Source of the DNA: an uncultured Lachnospiraceae bacterium
GTDB taxonomy: Bacteria; Bacillota; Clostridia; Lachnospirales; Lachnospiraceae
Direction: 5' to 3'
NCBI GenBank assembly: GCA_910586715.1
Contig: CAJUJG010000006.1
Span: 1 to 64,000 of the forward strand
Length of the DNA stretch: 64,000 bases
The first letter of the stretch is position 1; every line of letters starts with the position of its first letter. This document shows, one piece after another, positions 44,479-53,206 of the stretch. The notes beneath the pieces were generated by a model. The model was not told the origin of the DNA. It was given only the letters and a program-made list of their open reading frames with translations, and did not search any database. A program made the position numbers and the translations under genes.

Positions 44479-44509
44479 AGTATACCGTTTTTGCTTGCGG
44501 TATGCAAGC
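44479..44509 (-). promoter_or_regulatory. Promoter and palindromic operator of the toxin-antitoxin pair
   Basis: TTGCAT and TATACT are 17 bp apart on the minus strand. GCTTGC-GGTAT-GCAAGC overlaps the -35, and ATACCG/CGGTAT forms a second inverted repeat. Autorepression by the antitoxin is the expected reading. Confidence 0.75.
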
Positions 44510-44597
44510 GTTCCGCTTAATTCAATCCACTTTCTTTTCCCTGATTAAAATTTGTTTATAAAATTTTAATTATTTGCAAATATTCATTATTCCGCTT

Positions 44598-44626
44598 TTG
44601 CATTTTAAGCAATTTTTTGATATAAT
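44598..44626 (+). promoter_or_regulatory. Promoter of the first LytTR/GHKL pair
   Basis: TTGCAT and a perfect TATAAT are exactly 17 bp apart, about 65 nt before the regulator start. No 21-bp-period repeats are seen here, unlike at sites A-C. Confidence 0.75.
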
Positions 44627-44693
44627 TTTAATCAAAGATGCAATATCCGTATTTTGTGCCTTCAAAACATATATTCGAAAAGGAGTCAACCCC

Positions 44694-45446
44694 GTGCAAA
44701 TGAGAATTGCTTTATGTGATGACGAAATATCTTTTCATGAAACGGCTGCCGCGCTTTTAAAACAATACCGGCAGACAAGACCTTCCGACACGTTTACTCT
44801 CACCTTGTTTTCCTCAGGGCAGGAGCTGTTGGATTATACCCTGGAGCACGGCGCGTTTGACATTTACTTATTGGATGTGCTGATGCCCGGACAAAACGGC
44901 ATTGAGACAGGCGCCGCTCTGCGTGGCAGAAACGACAGGGGAATTATTATTTATCTGACCTTTTCCCCCGATTTTGCGGTAGAGTCCTACAGTACGGAGG
45001 CGCTGCACTATCTGTTGAAGCCCGTGGAACAAGAGCAGTTTTTTGCCGTTATGGACAAGGCAATGGCGTATTTTTCCAAGATACAAACAGAAAATATCTC
45101 CGTAAAAACCACAAACGCGCTGCGCATACTTCCCGTTTCGGACATTCTCTACGCAGAGCGCGTGGAACGCTGTGTCTGCTATTATTTAATCGACAATACC
45201 GCCGTAACCGGCATAACGTTTAACGGTACCTTTCAAAACGCCGTCGCACCGCTGCTTTGCTTTGACTCCATGCTTCCTGTCGGCGCGTCCTTTGTCGTAA
45301 ACCTTTCCCACGTGTCGGAAATCACCAAATCCGCCCTTATCATGCGCGGCGGACGCCTTGTTCCGGTACCGCGCCGTATCTATGAAGATGTCAAAGCCAA
45401 GTGGATGGATTACTGGTTTCGCCAAGGAGAATGCCATGTTATTTGA
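44694..45446 (+). CDS. LytTR-family response regulator (first system)
   Basis: This 250-aa regulator has an N-terminal receiver domain with CDDE, phospho-acceptor Asp in YLLDVLMPG and Lys in LLKPVE, and a C-terminal LytTR domain with SFVVNLSHVSEI. The GTG start has AAGGAG eight nt upstream. An ATG two codons later would be 14 nt away. LytTR domains bind pairs of short direct repeats. Its stop overlaps the kinase start by about 11 nt, so they are one system. Confidence 0.92.
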   Translation: MQMRIALCDDEISFHETAAALLKQYRQTRPSDTFTLTLFSSGQELLDYTLEHGAFDIYLLDVLMPGQNGIETGAALRGRNDRGIIIYLTFSPDFAVESYSTEALHYLLKPVEQEQFFAVMDKAMAYFSKIQTENISVKTTNALRILPVSDILYAERVERCVCYYLIDNTAVTGITFNGTFQNAVAPLLCFDSMLPVGASFVVNLSHVSEITKSALIMRGGRLVPVPRRIYEDVKAKWMDYWFRQGECHVI

Positions 45447-46722
45447 AGACAATATTCCATACAGTACCCTAAAAACCCTGCTGATTGTGCTTGGAACGCT
45501 TGGCATGATGTGCACCACCACGCGTTTTAAATACAGTGCAAAACGCGTTGCGCTGCATTTTTTCCTATATCTGAGCTACGTGGCGGCATCCAGCGCCGCA
45601 ATTATTTTCTTTTTGGGCTACCCGGTTTTTCTGCGCGTCTTTCTGTTCACCATTTCCGTTCCTGCGATTGTGCTGGTTTTTAAAATGGCAAAGGACCAGC
45701 CTGCAAAAGCGGTATTTAACTATATGACGCAGATATTAATCTCCGCGTATGCCGCTGCAACTACGACTCTTATCAACGCTGCCATCAGCGGCAATGAGCT
45801 GACCGATTTTTTCATGCGCCTGACGTTTTATGTACTGATTATTCTGTTGGAATACCGCTTTTTGCGCCGTCCGTTTCTGTGGTTTACCAACGTTACCGAT
45901 AGCGGATGGCTTATTTTGGCGCTTATTCCCTGCTCCCTGATTACATATGCCGTCATGCTTGCCTCCTATCCGGTCCCCTACACGCAAAACCCGCCAAACG
46001 TTGTATATATCTATCTGTTTAGCGCAGTCATTGCCGTAATTTATTTCTCTGTTTTTCAGTATCTTGCCATGCAGTACCGCCTGCAGATAACGAAACAGGA
46101 TTTGGAGCTTATGGAAGTTCAGGTGAACCGCTTAAAAGACAAGCTTTCGGCAGATGCAATCGCAGCGGAAAAATCCCGTATTGACAGACATGATACACGC
46201 CATATCCTTTGCACGGCTGCATCCTTGTTGGAGGAAGGAAAAACAGCGGATGCACTTGACTATATCAGTCAGTCCATCCGCCAGTTCCAAACGCACACAT
46301 CGGTACGGTATTGTCAGGATGTTATCATCAACGCGACGCTCTCCTCCTATTTCGCACAGGCAAAGGAGGCGGGAATTACGTTGGAGACACGGCTGCAGTT
46401 TTCGGATACGCTGCCGGTCGATTCGGGGGAGTTTGCGATTGTCATTGCAAACGCGCTTGAAAATGCCATAAACGCCTGCAGTCTCCTCCCGAAGGAGAAA
46501 CGCAGGATTGCTGTCCGGTGTATCTGTACGCCAAAGTTCATGTTTGAGATTTCCAATCCCTGCAGCGAACCGGTTGCCTTCTCAGCGGACGGACTGCCGC
46601 TCTCCAAGGAACACGGGCATGGTATCGGAACACGCTCGATTTTTACCTTTTGTAACAAGTACCATGCATTGTACGATTTTTCCGTATCAAACGGGCAGTT
46701 TGTCCTGCGCATCGTTCTGTAA
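45436..46722 (+). CDS. GHKL-type sensor histidine kinase (first system)
   Basis: This 428-aa protein has six or seven N-terminal membrane segments (to about residue 210), a coiled linker, then an H-box RIDRHDTRHILCTAASLLEEG with His252, the N-box NALENAINAC, and the ATP-lid glycines GHGIGTRS. It resembles AgrC/quorum-sensor kinases. AAGGAG six nt upstream of the ATG supports the start. I see no agrD-like peptide or agrB gene, so the signal is unknown. Confidence 0.92.
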   Translation: MLFEDNIPYSTLKTLLIVLGTLGMMCTTTRFKYSAKRVALHFFLYLSYVAASSAAIIFFLGYPVFLRVFLFTISVPAIVLVFKMAKDQPAKAVFNYMTQILISAYAAATTTLINAAISGNELTDFFMRLTFYVLIILLEYRFLRRPFLWFTNVTDSGWLILALIPCSLITYAVMLASYPVPYTQNPPNVVYIYLFSAVIAVIYFSVFQYLAMQYRLQITKQDLELMEVQVNRLKDKLSADAIAAEKSRIDRHDTRHILCTAASLLEEGKTADALDYISQSIRQFQTHTSVRYCQDVIINATLSSYFAQAKEAGITLETRLQFSDTLPVDSGEFAIVIANALENAINACSLLPKEKRRIAVRCICTPKFMFEISNPCSEPVAFSADGLPLSKEHGHGIGTRSIFTFCNKYHALYDFSVSNGQFVLRIVL

Positions 46723-46762
46723 CTTATTATGAAAACAGAACAATACATAATAGGAGAAGATA

Positions 46763-47584
46763 TTACAGCACCGAAACAGGTCCGCCTATTTCTTCCCGCG
46801 CCACATAGAGCGAATGATCCGGTCTGACACTCGTGTACCATTTTACCAGCGCCATAGCCCCCCGCTCTATTTCAATGCAGGTAATGCAGCGCGGGTGGAC
46901 ACAGCTTCCCGTATTATAATAATATGCGGGCTCCTCGGGCATTACAGGGCGGTGCGTATGTCCGGTAATCAAAATATGTTTGTTTTCTACTGCCCAATCT
47001 TTTAAACGCGTTTCACAGTTATTTTTCACATGATAATTTTTTGCTGCGCTTGTCGGGTCCAAAACGCCCACATTTTCTAACGGACTCCAAATATATCTCA
47101 CCAAAAAACACGCTGCCCGCCAAAACGTAGAATTTAACAGGCTTGCCTGATGACCATGCGTCAGATAAAGCGCGCGCTGCGGCATATTGGGCGGACACAG
47201 GATAATTCCCTCATAAAAGGGAAACGCCGGGCACCGGGATTTTATCTTTTTTACCATATCATGATTTCCGTAAATAAGGTACAGCCTGCCCTGACTGTTG
47301 AATTTTGTAAACATCTCAAATACATCCTCATGCACCTCGATAATGTTTTTCATGCTGCGATTTTCCCACAGCTCGTCACCGTCGCCAAGTTCAATATAAG
47401 TAAATCCGTTTTTGTAATAGTGCTCTAACGCTGCATAATATAAATGCTGGTTCTTTAAAAAATTATCGGAAGCGGTGCCGACGCCCCTGTGGCAGTCGCT
47501 CATTAGCACATATCGGGAACGATGTGTAAACGGCAGCACAAGGGCGTTTTCAAAAGCGCGCACCAAACGCGACGAAACACTCAT
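46763..47584 (-). CDS. Calcineurin-like metallophosphoesterase
   Basis: This 273-aa protein carries all motifs of the fold: SDCHRG (Asp30, His32), ELGDGDELWE near residue 65, GNHD near 106, a THGHQ motif, and GHTHRPV near 220. It resembles LpxH/UshA-like hydrolases by motif layout, but this organism should lack LPS, so lipid A synthesis is unlikely. It overlaps the DUF4474 gene by 4 nt, so they form one operon convergent with the kinase. Confidence 0.88.
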   Translation of the reverse strand: MSVSSRLVRAFENALVLPFTHRSRYVLMSDCHRGVGTASDNFLKNQHLYYAALEHYYKNGFTYIELGDGDELWENRSMKNIIEVHEDVFEMFTKFNSQGRLYLIYGNHDMVKKIKSRCPAFPFYEGIILCPPNMPQRALYLTHGHQASLLNSTFWRAACFLVRYIWSPLENVGVLDPTSAAKNYHVKNNCETRLKDWAVENKHILITGHTHRPVMPEEPAYYYNTGSCVHPRCITCIEIERGAMALVKWYTSVRPDHSLYVAREEIGGPVSVL

Positions 47585-48498
47585 GACCGTCTCCGCCAGC
47601 AGCGTCTCTTTTTATGGCAGCGTTTATGAAAGCGACGCATTCGAAGCAGTTTTCTGAACGCTATGGGAATGCAGTAGTACAGGCATAAAATCCGGTCTTC
47701 ACTGCTCTGGAAGGGCTTTGTCACCCATAAATACAATCGGCACGAAATCTTGTTCTTCCACTGTGAAAAGCGCCGCCAAAAGCGTGTCAGCAAGTTATAG
47801 TCTGTCTTTTTTTGCCGAAGGAATGTAAATGTCAGCGACAGACCGCATAATGCAAAATCGTGCTGCGTATATCCTGCCCGATACATTCCGTCAATAAAGG
47901 CACTCTGCATTTCCCCATTTGGAAATGTCAGCGTCGATTTCAGACACAAATTGTAAGGCTGTGTAAAGCATCCCGTTAAAAATGCCGTAATCCACCAATG
48001 CTTCTGACAGGTTTTCACACAGTTACCATTTGCGTCGCAAAGCGTCAATGAACAGTTTAGCAATTCCTCATCCGACGCACATTCAAACAGTGTCGTTTTA
48101 TACGCGTTCTCGGCAATGATTTCATCTGCATGGTAAATACCGATTTCCGCTCCGGTATTGATTCCATATTGTCCTTTCCAAAACTCAATTAACCATGTTC
48201 TGCCCCTATAGTCAAAGTAGATCGGCAGTGCGTCAAAAACCATCTGAAACCGAGGCGCCATATAGTCATAAAGCCAGGTATAACCGGCTTTTCTCTGCCA
48301 TGCATCCAGTGTGGCTGAAAAGAAGCCGCACCGGCAATGATAACAGTAGCCGAATGGCTTTACAAGTTCCTCTATTACAGAACATTTCTGACATTCATCC
48401 ATGCATTTAATCTTTTTGATAATGCGCTTTTTTCTTATGTGAAATAAAATGCAGCTAAAAAATGCAATTATCAGTAAAATAAAAAAGAGAAAATACAT
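47581..48498 (-). CDS. DUF4474 membrane-anchored protein
   Basis: This 305-aa protein has an N-terminal membrane helix (about 2-20) and basic stretch, then a conserved core: FGYCYHCRCGFFSATLDAWQ, LPIYFDYRGRTWLIEFWKGQ, GAEIGIYHADE and KHWWITAFLTGCFTQP. As I recall this is the DUF4474 family of Clostridia, whose function is unknown. The C-terminus is very basic. It is translationally coupled with the metallophosphoesterase. Confidence 0.78.
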   Translation of the reverse strand: MYFLFFILLIIAFFSCILFHIRKKRIIKKIKCMDECQKCSVIEELVKPFGYCYHCRCGFFSATLDAWQRKAGYTWLYDYMAPRFQMVFDALPIYFDYRGRTWLIEFWKGQYGINTGAEIGIYHADEIIAENAYKTTLFECASDEELLNCSLTLCDANGNCVKTCQKHWWITAFLTGCFTQPYNLCLKSTLTFPNGEMQSAFIDGMYRAGYTQHDFALCGLSLTFTFLRQKKTDYNLLTRFWRRFSQWKNKISCRLYLWVTKPFQSSEDRILCLYYCIPIAFRKLLRMRRFHKRCHKKRRCWRRRS

Positions 48499-48634
48499 AC
48501 TTCATACTCCATTCTATTATTTTATTAATAGTTTATGTCGGAATATGATATTTTGTGTAAAATTTTCGTTCTAATAATTGCATCCGTTTTATGCCTAATT
48601 GCGCTACCATTCCTATCCTGCACAAGGAGCGGCG

Positions 48635-49804
48635 CTACCGCCTGCCCTGCATGGAAACGTCCAGTAAAACCTTGGAAACGCGCACGTTGTCCTCTACCAA
48701 AAACTCCACCTCGCCGTTGTAATACCGGACCAGCTTACGGATGCATTCCGCTTTTTCCTTCCAATACGCAGGATACTCCTCCCGTTCCCGCTTGGGCGCA
48801 CAGGTATTTTGGCACATCAACACCACCTTGTTTTTGTTTTGCAGAAGGACCACATTAATCTGACGCGTTTTTCCGCACGAATTGCGGCACTCATATATCG
48901 CATTCTCAAAAATGCTGACAAGAATTGCCGCAATGTCAAACTCACGCACTTGAATCTGCTCATCTATATCCGCCTGCACCTTAATCCCGATTTTTTCCTC
49001 ATCCGCATACGCTATGTAAGTGGACAATATATTGCTGACTGTCACATTGTCACAAATCTGCTGCGCATGTGCAGCATTTGCACCGGATACCTGCATCTGA
49101 CGCTCCAGCAGCAGCTCGTTGAGTTCCATAAGCTCTTTTTCCATCCGGCAGCAGTATTCTTTTCCGCGGTAAAGATACGTGCGAAACGTCATCCACTGAA
49201 TAATGCCTGTCATCGCAAGCATGACCGCAATGCGCACTACGCGGTTTACGGATAATGCATGGTCGTCAGGCCAATATGCCCCTATGCCCGCAATCATCAG
49301 AATGACCACCAGTGTAATTGCGCTCGGCAAATCCATCACTGCACTCAGATATTCCCGTCCCGATTGAAAGCGCGGACGCACACTTCTTATGATAAACAGC
49401 AGCATTACCGCCCCGGTCGCCGCACGCAGCGCAATATCCGCCCAAAGGCTGCCTCCAAACCATAAGCGCGAACCGTCAATGCCCAAAAATACCATGACGG
49501 AGAGCAGGTAAAAGCCAAGCGTCAGCTTATAAACGGACAGGTATACAAAATCCGCACTCATGGCAATGCAGAAGATTCCGACCACAAAAATCGCCATAAA
49601 TCCTGAAAGCCTGATAAAAATCTGCACGTCAGCCAAATACCACACGCCAAACGCCGCCGCGGCAAGCATCCCGAACGCGCAGTAATATACTGCTGTCCTT
49701 TTTATCGAAAACCGCGGTCTGTCAAGCAGAAAAAACACGCCCATCATCAGCGCCGCCCCCATCATATGCCGAAGCATTGCAATCCAAAAAGAACCTCCTA
49801 ACAT
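48635..49804 (-). CDS. GHKL-like sensor protein lacking a recognisable H-box (second system)
   Basis: The 389-aa protein has six or seven membrane segments (to about residue 210), then a GHKL ATPase-like region with N-box SIFENAIYECRNS (Asn301). Compared with the first kinase, no RHDxxxH box exists, and the linker from residue 215 leads quickly to VSNILSTYIAYADEEKIGI. The glycine-rich ATP lid is also absent (PAYWKEKAECIRKLVRYYNG). It may be a pseudokinase that senses a signal and binds another kinase or the regulator. The start has AAAGGAG about eight nt upstream. It is the promoter-distal gene of the island operon. Confidence 0.85.
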   Translation of the reverse strand: MLGGSFWIAMLRHMMGAALMMGVFFLLDRPRFSIKRTAVYYCAFGMLAAAAFGVWYLADVQIFIRLSGFMAIFVVGIFCIAMSADFVYLSVYKLTLGFYLLSVMVFLGIDGSRLWFGGSLWADIALRAATGAVMLLFIIRSVRPRFQSGREYLSAVMDLPSAITLVVILMIAGIGAYWPDDHALSVNRVVRIAVMLAMTGIIQWMTFRTYLYRGKEYCCRMEKELMELNELLLERQMQVSGANAAHAQQICDNVTVSNILSTYIAYADEEKIGIKVQADIDEQIQVREFDIAAILVSIFENAIYECRNSCGKTRQINVVLLQNKNKVVLMCQNTCAPKREREEYPAYWKEKAECIRKLVRYYNGEVEFLVEDNVRVSKVLLDVSMQGRR

Positions 49805-49837
49805 ATACCTGTCTCCTTTCTGATCCGTTCCCCCGGT

Positions 49838-50335
49838 TTACTGCACCTGACACGAAATCCGCGCCACGCCTTCACTATGATATGTTTCCGGCTCATATGC
49901 GATAATCTGCAGCAGCACGGTATCGCCTGCGGATACTGTTTTTTCACATGGCACCTGCGCAACATACTCGCCCTGATACAGAACACCAGTTTGACCAATC
50001 AGCTCCTCCTCCTGATATATGCGTGCCAAAATCCACACTGCGTTTTCGGCATAATTCGCCAAATTTACCTGCAAGCCGCCGCCCAAAGCCATCGGAGCAG
50101 TTTCGAGTCCGATGGTGTATCCCTCTTTTACGGGCAGCTCCTGCCAGCCCTGTCCTGCCTCGGGAAGTCCTTCTGCCGCCGTCTCCTCGTGCGCGGGCGC
50201 GCGGAATACGCGGTAGCCCTGCGCAAAGCGGACGTATCCGAGTGAAAGGGCGATACACAAAATGATGGCAAGACTTGTCAAAATCCCGATTTTTGTTTTT
50301 CTCCTCGCATCGGTGACACAATTTTTCCGTTTCAT
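49838..50335 (-). CDS. Membrane-anchored extracytoplasmic protein
   Basis: This 165-aa protein has a basic N-terminus and one hydrophobic helix (about residues 17-36, IGILTSLAIILCIALSLGYV). The outer part looks like a single beta-sandwich ending VLLQIIAYEPETYHSEGVARI. I do not recognise a family. The outer domain resembles the tail of the adjacent GLUG protein in being a small beta domain. It lies 33 nt upstream of the kinase-like gene and probably works with it. Confidence 0.75.
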   Translation of the reverse strand: MKRKNCVTDARRKTKIGILTSLAIILCIALSLGYVRFAQGYRVFRAPAHEETAAEGLPEAGQGWQELPVKEGYTIGLETAPMALGGGLQVNLANYAENAVWILARIYQEEELIGQTGVLYQGEYVAQVPCEKTVSAGDTVLLQIIAYEPETYHSEGVARISCQVQ

Positions 50336-50375
50336 ATTTTATGTAAACCTCCAACCTGTTCTATACAATCAAACC

Positions 50376-51791
50376 TTATTTCAACTCCACCGTAATCGGC
50401 ACAACCGAGTCCACCATGCCCTTCTCGCCGGTGTCGTGGTTATAAAACGAGAAGACCATTTTCGCCTCATACGTCCCTTTGGTAAGCACAATCCCCTCAG
50501 GCGGCGTAAGCGTCAGATTCTCGATATGAAATCCGACAGGAATACGCCCCGAGCGGTAAATCTCCACATCTTTCCCGCTGCTGTCCACCATGTACAGTAC
50601 CGCCACAAAATCATAATTCGCCCCGCGGCTTGGGTTCTTAATCACGTAGGGCTCGCTCTCCGCCGTAAGCGTTGCGGTATCCACCCGCAGCACCTTTGGC
50701 ACCTCGTAGCTTGCCTTATTGTCGTTCGTGCGCTCCCCGAAGTCGTTGTCGGTATTGGGAATAATTGCCGCGTCCGCCATCACGGGCACATAGTCTGGCG
50801 GGGGCAGCGGCGGATAAAACAGAAACAAAAACAACAGCGCAAGGTACGGCAGAAACGGAAACAGCCAAATCAGAAATAGACCGTGGCTTTTCCCGCTGAC
50901 GCAGCAGCGCTCTATCACGCCGTTGTTTTCCCCGGCGAAGCCCCCGACATAGCGATTTGCGTGGATACTGCAGACCGCCTCGCAGCAGTGGATTTCGCCC
51001 TCGTTGACCGCGCAGAACGCCGCTGTAAGCGGACAGTTCTTTCCTTTTACGATGCAGTCAATGGTAAGATTGCGGACCGTTCCCTTGAGCACGCCGAAAA
51101 AGCCGATTTCCGCCATGCCCTTTCCATTCAAAATAAAACCCTTAATCTGATGCCCTCCGCCGTCAAATGTTCCCAAAAAGGGGTGCTGTCTGTCGCAGCC
51201 AATCGAAGGGATTTCCTTTCCGTGAAAGTCCAGGTCTTGTGTCAGAAGGACACTCCCCTGCGCCGCCTCAGGCTCCCCGCGGTTGACACGTTCAATCCAG
51301 TCCAAAAGCTGTCTGCGGCTTGCGATTTCCAACGGCTTTTTGACTGCCGCCTGCTCTAAGCCGTTCGGCGCGCAGCGCCAGCTTTCCTGCAAAAACTCCA
51401 TTTTTCCCGCAGGCTCGCGCTCAAAAACGGTAAAATCCCACTGATAGGCGTCCTCAAGAAATGCGGGCACAACATCCTTTTTGGCAAATCCATGCTCCCT
51501 GTCCCTGAATTTCTTCAATTTCCTATCCTTGCCCACGACAAAAAAGCACCAGTGAAATCTGCCCTTGTTAACGGCAATCAGACCGTCCTTCCCTTTCCTC
51601 CACGTGCGCACAATACTGCGTGAAAAGCAGTGGTCAAGTTCTCCGCTGTTGTCATAAACAAAACCTGCATTCTCGCTCTTATTTCTGCCAAACCGCACTG
51701 CCGTGCTTAATTTTACGGCAGAATAGCTGTTTTTGATGGTTCCCGTATTGCGGTATGCAAAGCCGCCTTCCATTTTAATCTGTCTGCTCAT
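50376..51791 (-). CDS. GLUG-repeat protein with an internal membrane segment
   Basis: There is no signal peptide. Residues 1-300 carry repeated GLUG-like units such as GGFAYRNTGTIKNSYS, GFVYDNSGELDHCFS and VGGFAGENNGVIERCC. One strongly hydrophobic segment (about 305-330) precedes PPLPPPDYVP and a 140-residue C-terminal beta domain. If the positive-inside rule holds, the repeats are cytosolic and the C-terminus outside. That is unusual, since GLUG repeats are generally found in exported proteins. The length is 471 aa. Confidence 0.75.
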   Translation of the reverse strand: MSRQIKMEGGFAYRNTGTIKNSYSAVKLSTAVRFGRNKSENAGFVYDNSGELDHCFSRSIVRTWRKGKDGLIAVNKGRFHWCFFVVGKDRKLKKFRDREHGFAKKDVVPAFLEDAYQWDFTVFEREPAGKMEFLQESWRCAPNGLEQAAVKKPLEIASRRQLLDWIERVNRGEPEAAQGSVLLTQDLDFHGKEIPSIGCDRQHPFLGTFDGGGHQIKGFILNGKGMAEIGFFGVLKGTVRNLTIDCIVKGKNCPLTAAFCAVNEGEIHCCEAVCSIHANRYVGGFAGENNGVIERCCVSGKSHGLFLIWLFPFLPYLALLFLFLFYPPLPPPDYVPVMADAAIIPNTDNDFGERTNDNKASYEVPKVLRVDTATLTAESEPYVIKNPSRGANYDFVAVLYMVDSSGKDVEIYRSGRIPVGFHIENLTLTPPEGIVLTKGTYEAKMVFSFYNHDTGEKGMVDSVVPITVELK

Positions 51792-51807
51792 GGCTCTTCC
51801 TTTCTGT

Positions 51808-51876
51808 TACTGCGGGAAGCCGTAAAGCTTCCCGCGTATGTTGTATGCACACGGGGCGTCCAAATGTAATATGTTA
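51808..51876. repeat. Hairpin plus conserved 35-nt element, copy 1
   Basis: A perfect 9-bp stem GCGGGAAGC/GCTTCCCGC (51810-51833) is followed by GTTGTATGCACACGGG and then ...CCAAATGTAATATGT. A second copy of the same layout lies inverted at 55,405-55,471. On the minus strand the order is conserved block then hairpin, ahead of the GLUG gene. Confidence 0.6.
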
Positions 51877-51949
51877 TCAAACCGATAAATCGGTTCCCTG
51901 ACGGACGACCGGCGTACGACAATGGGAAATGTTTTCCCATTCTCAATTA

Positions 51950-52546
51950 TTATGCAGTCGGCTGCTCAGTCTCAATTCCGATCGTAATCGTTCCAATCTG
52001 CGACCATTTGGTAATTCCGTCCGCTTTTTTGTATTCCTCCTTAATGCCCGACGGCATAAAGAAGACCGTACCCGTTGTCGGCGTTCCCGCCACGGAGGCG
52101 TCCCCGCTGTTGTCGGCGGTAGAAAGTGTCAGATACTCCGGCACATCGCCTTCTTTTTCGGTAAGCTGTGTATCTGTATCCTCCGCACTTTTGGTAAAAC
52201 CGCCTGTAGTATCCGTATAATCCACGGCGTCCGTTTTTGTCCCTGCGTAATGAAGCGTCGCATAAACGCCAGCGTTGGAGTGATTCGTGACTTTGATTTG
52301 GTTGATTGCATCCTGCGTCGTATCAAGCGCCTTGCTGTTTTCGCTGTCATACACCTTCCACCCTGCGCCCGCAATGGACTTGTGCGCAGTCGCGTCCCAT
52401 ATCGTATTTTCGTACTGGAACGTCATTGCCCCCCATTCCATGTCAACGGAGTAAACAGTCATGTCCTCCGTAAAGCCCTGTACGTCGATTGTCACATCCG
52501 TGTAGCTTTCTTCAGTCGGGTCAAGTCCCAGTTCCTGACGTTCCAA
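51950..52546 (-). pseudogene. Truncated paralog of the secreted protein at 53207-54154
   Basis: The frame matches the downstream half of the 315-aa secreted protein almost block by block: VYSVDMEWGAMTFQYEN against VYSVDVEWGAMTFQWEN, AGAGWKVYDSENSKALD against AGAGWKVYDSRANKALD, IKVTNHSNAGVYATL against IKVTNHSNAPVWATL, and TIGIETEQP against TVGIKTEQP. No signal peptide and no ATG or GTG exist in this frame. It is open to about 52663, with only a TTG lacking a ribosome binding site. It is most likely the remnant of a tandem duplicate. Confidence 0.7.
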
Positions 52547-52619
52547 TTTTTCACCGAGTTCCCGCGTACCATAATGTCCCTCGGGACCGCCTTTGGCATG
52601 CCTATCCTCTCTGTACCAT

Positions 52620-53204
52620 TCACTTTTGACCGAACCGATAATCGATTCCGCCTTGCATATACGTTATGCCTGTTATCGCATATCGTTGGTCGTCAGGAAA
52701 AGCAGGCACTTCCAAATCCATCTCCGGCACTGTACTCTTTAGGGTTCCTGTACCCGTAATGGTATTCGTTCCCTCATTCCCTTCATTATCAATGATAATA
52801 CCGTAATAAACGTCAAACTGGTCACTGATTCTCCACTTGTATTAATCCGTTGGGCTGCTGATAGCTCTAAGCCGTCTTGATACCTGCGGCACTTCAAACG
52901 TATTGTAACCGTTAATGACAAGATTTGATACGGTATTCTTCGCATAAAGAGAACATGCAAACACCCCGCTTTCTGTCTGAATCTGTGTCAAGTCACAAAC
53001 ATTCCCGTTTTTATCGGCGATGTACGCATTGTCCGGTCCGATATGCACACCGTTTAAAGTCAGCGTCATTGTGTCGGGGTCATAGGATGCGGTGCCGTCG
53101 CCCAAAATGTCAGCGCAGTTCGCCGGCGTAACCTTTGTATCGCCAAGCCAAAGTTCGCCGCTTTTGCGGTACGTACCGTCGCTGCAAAGCGGCTGTAAGC
53201 TGCC
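52620..53204 (-). pseudogene. Remnant of a surface-protein gene with an in-frame stop
   Basis: One reading frame runs from the end of the upstream secreted-protein gene to 52620. It includes GELWLGDTKVTPANCADILG and ASYDPDTMTLTLNGVHIG, a pattern of repeat-containing surface proteins. A TAA at 52842-52844 interrupts it, and the same frame resumes as SDQFDVYYGIIIDNEGNEGT through MDLEVPAFPDDQRYAITGIT. No start signal is visible. I take it as a decayed gene left between the two paralogs. The 660 bp from 52547 to 53206 hold nothing else. Confidence 0.6.
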
Positions 53205-53206
53205 GC

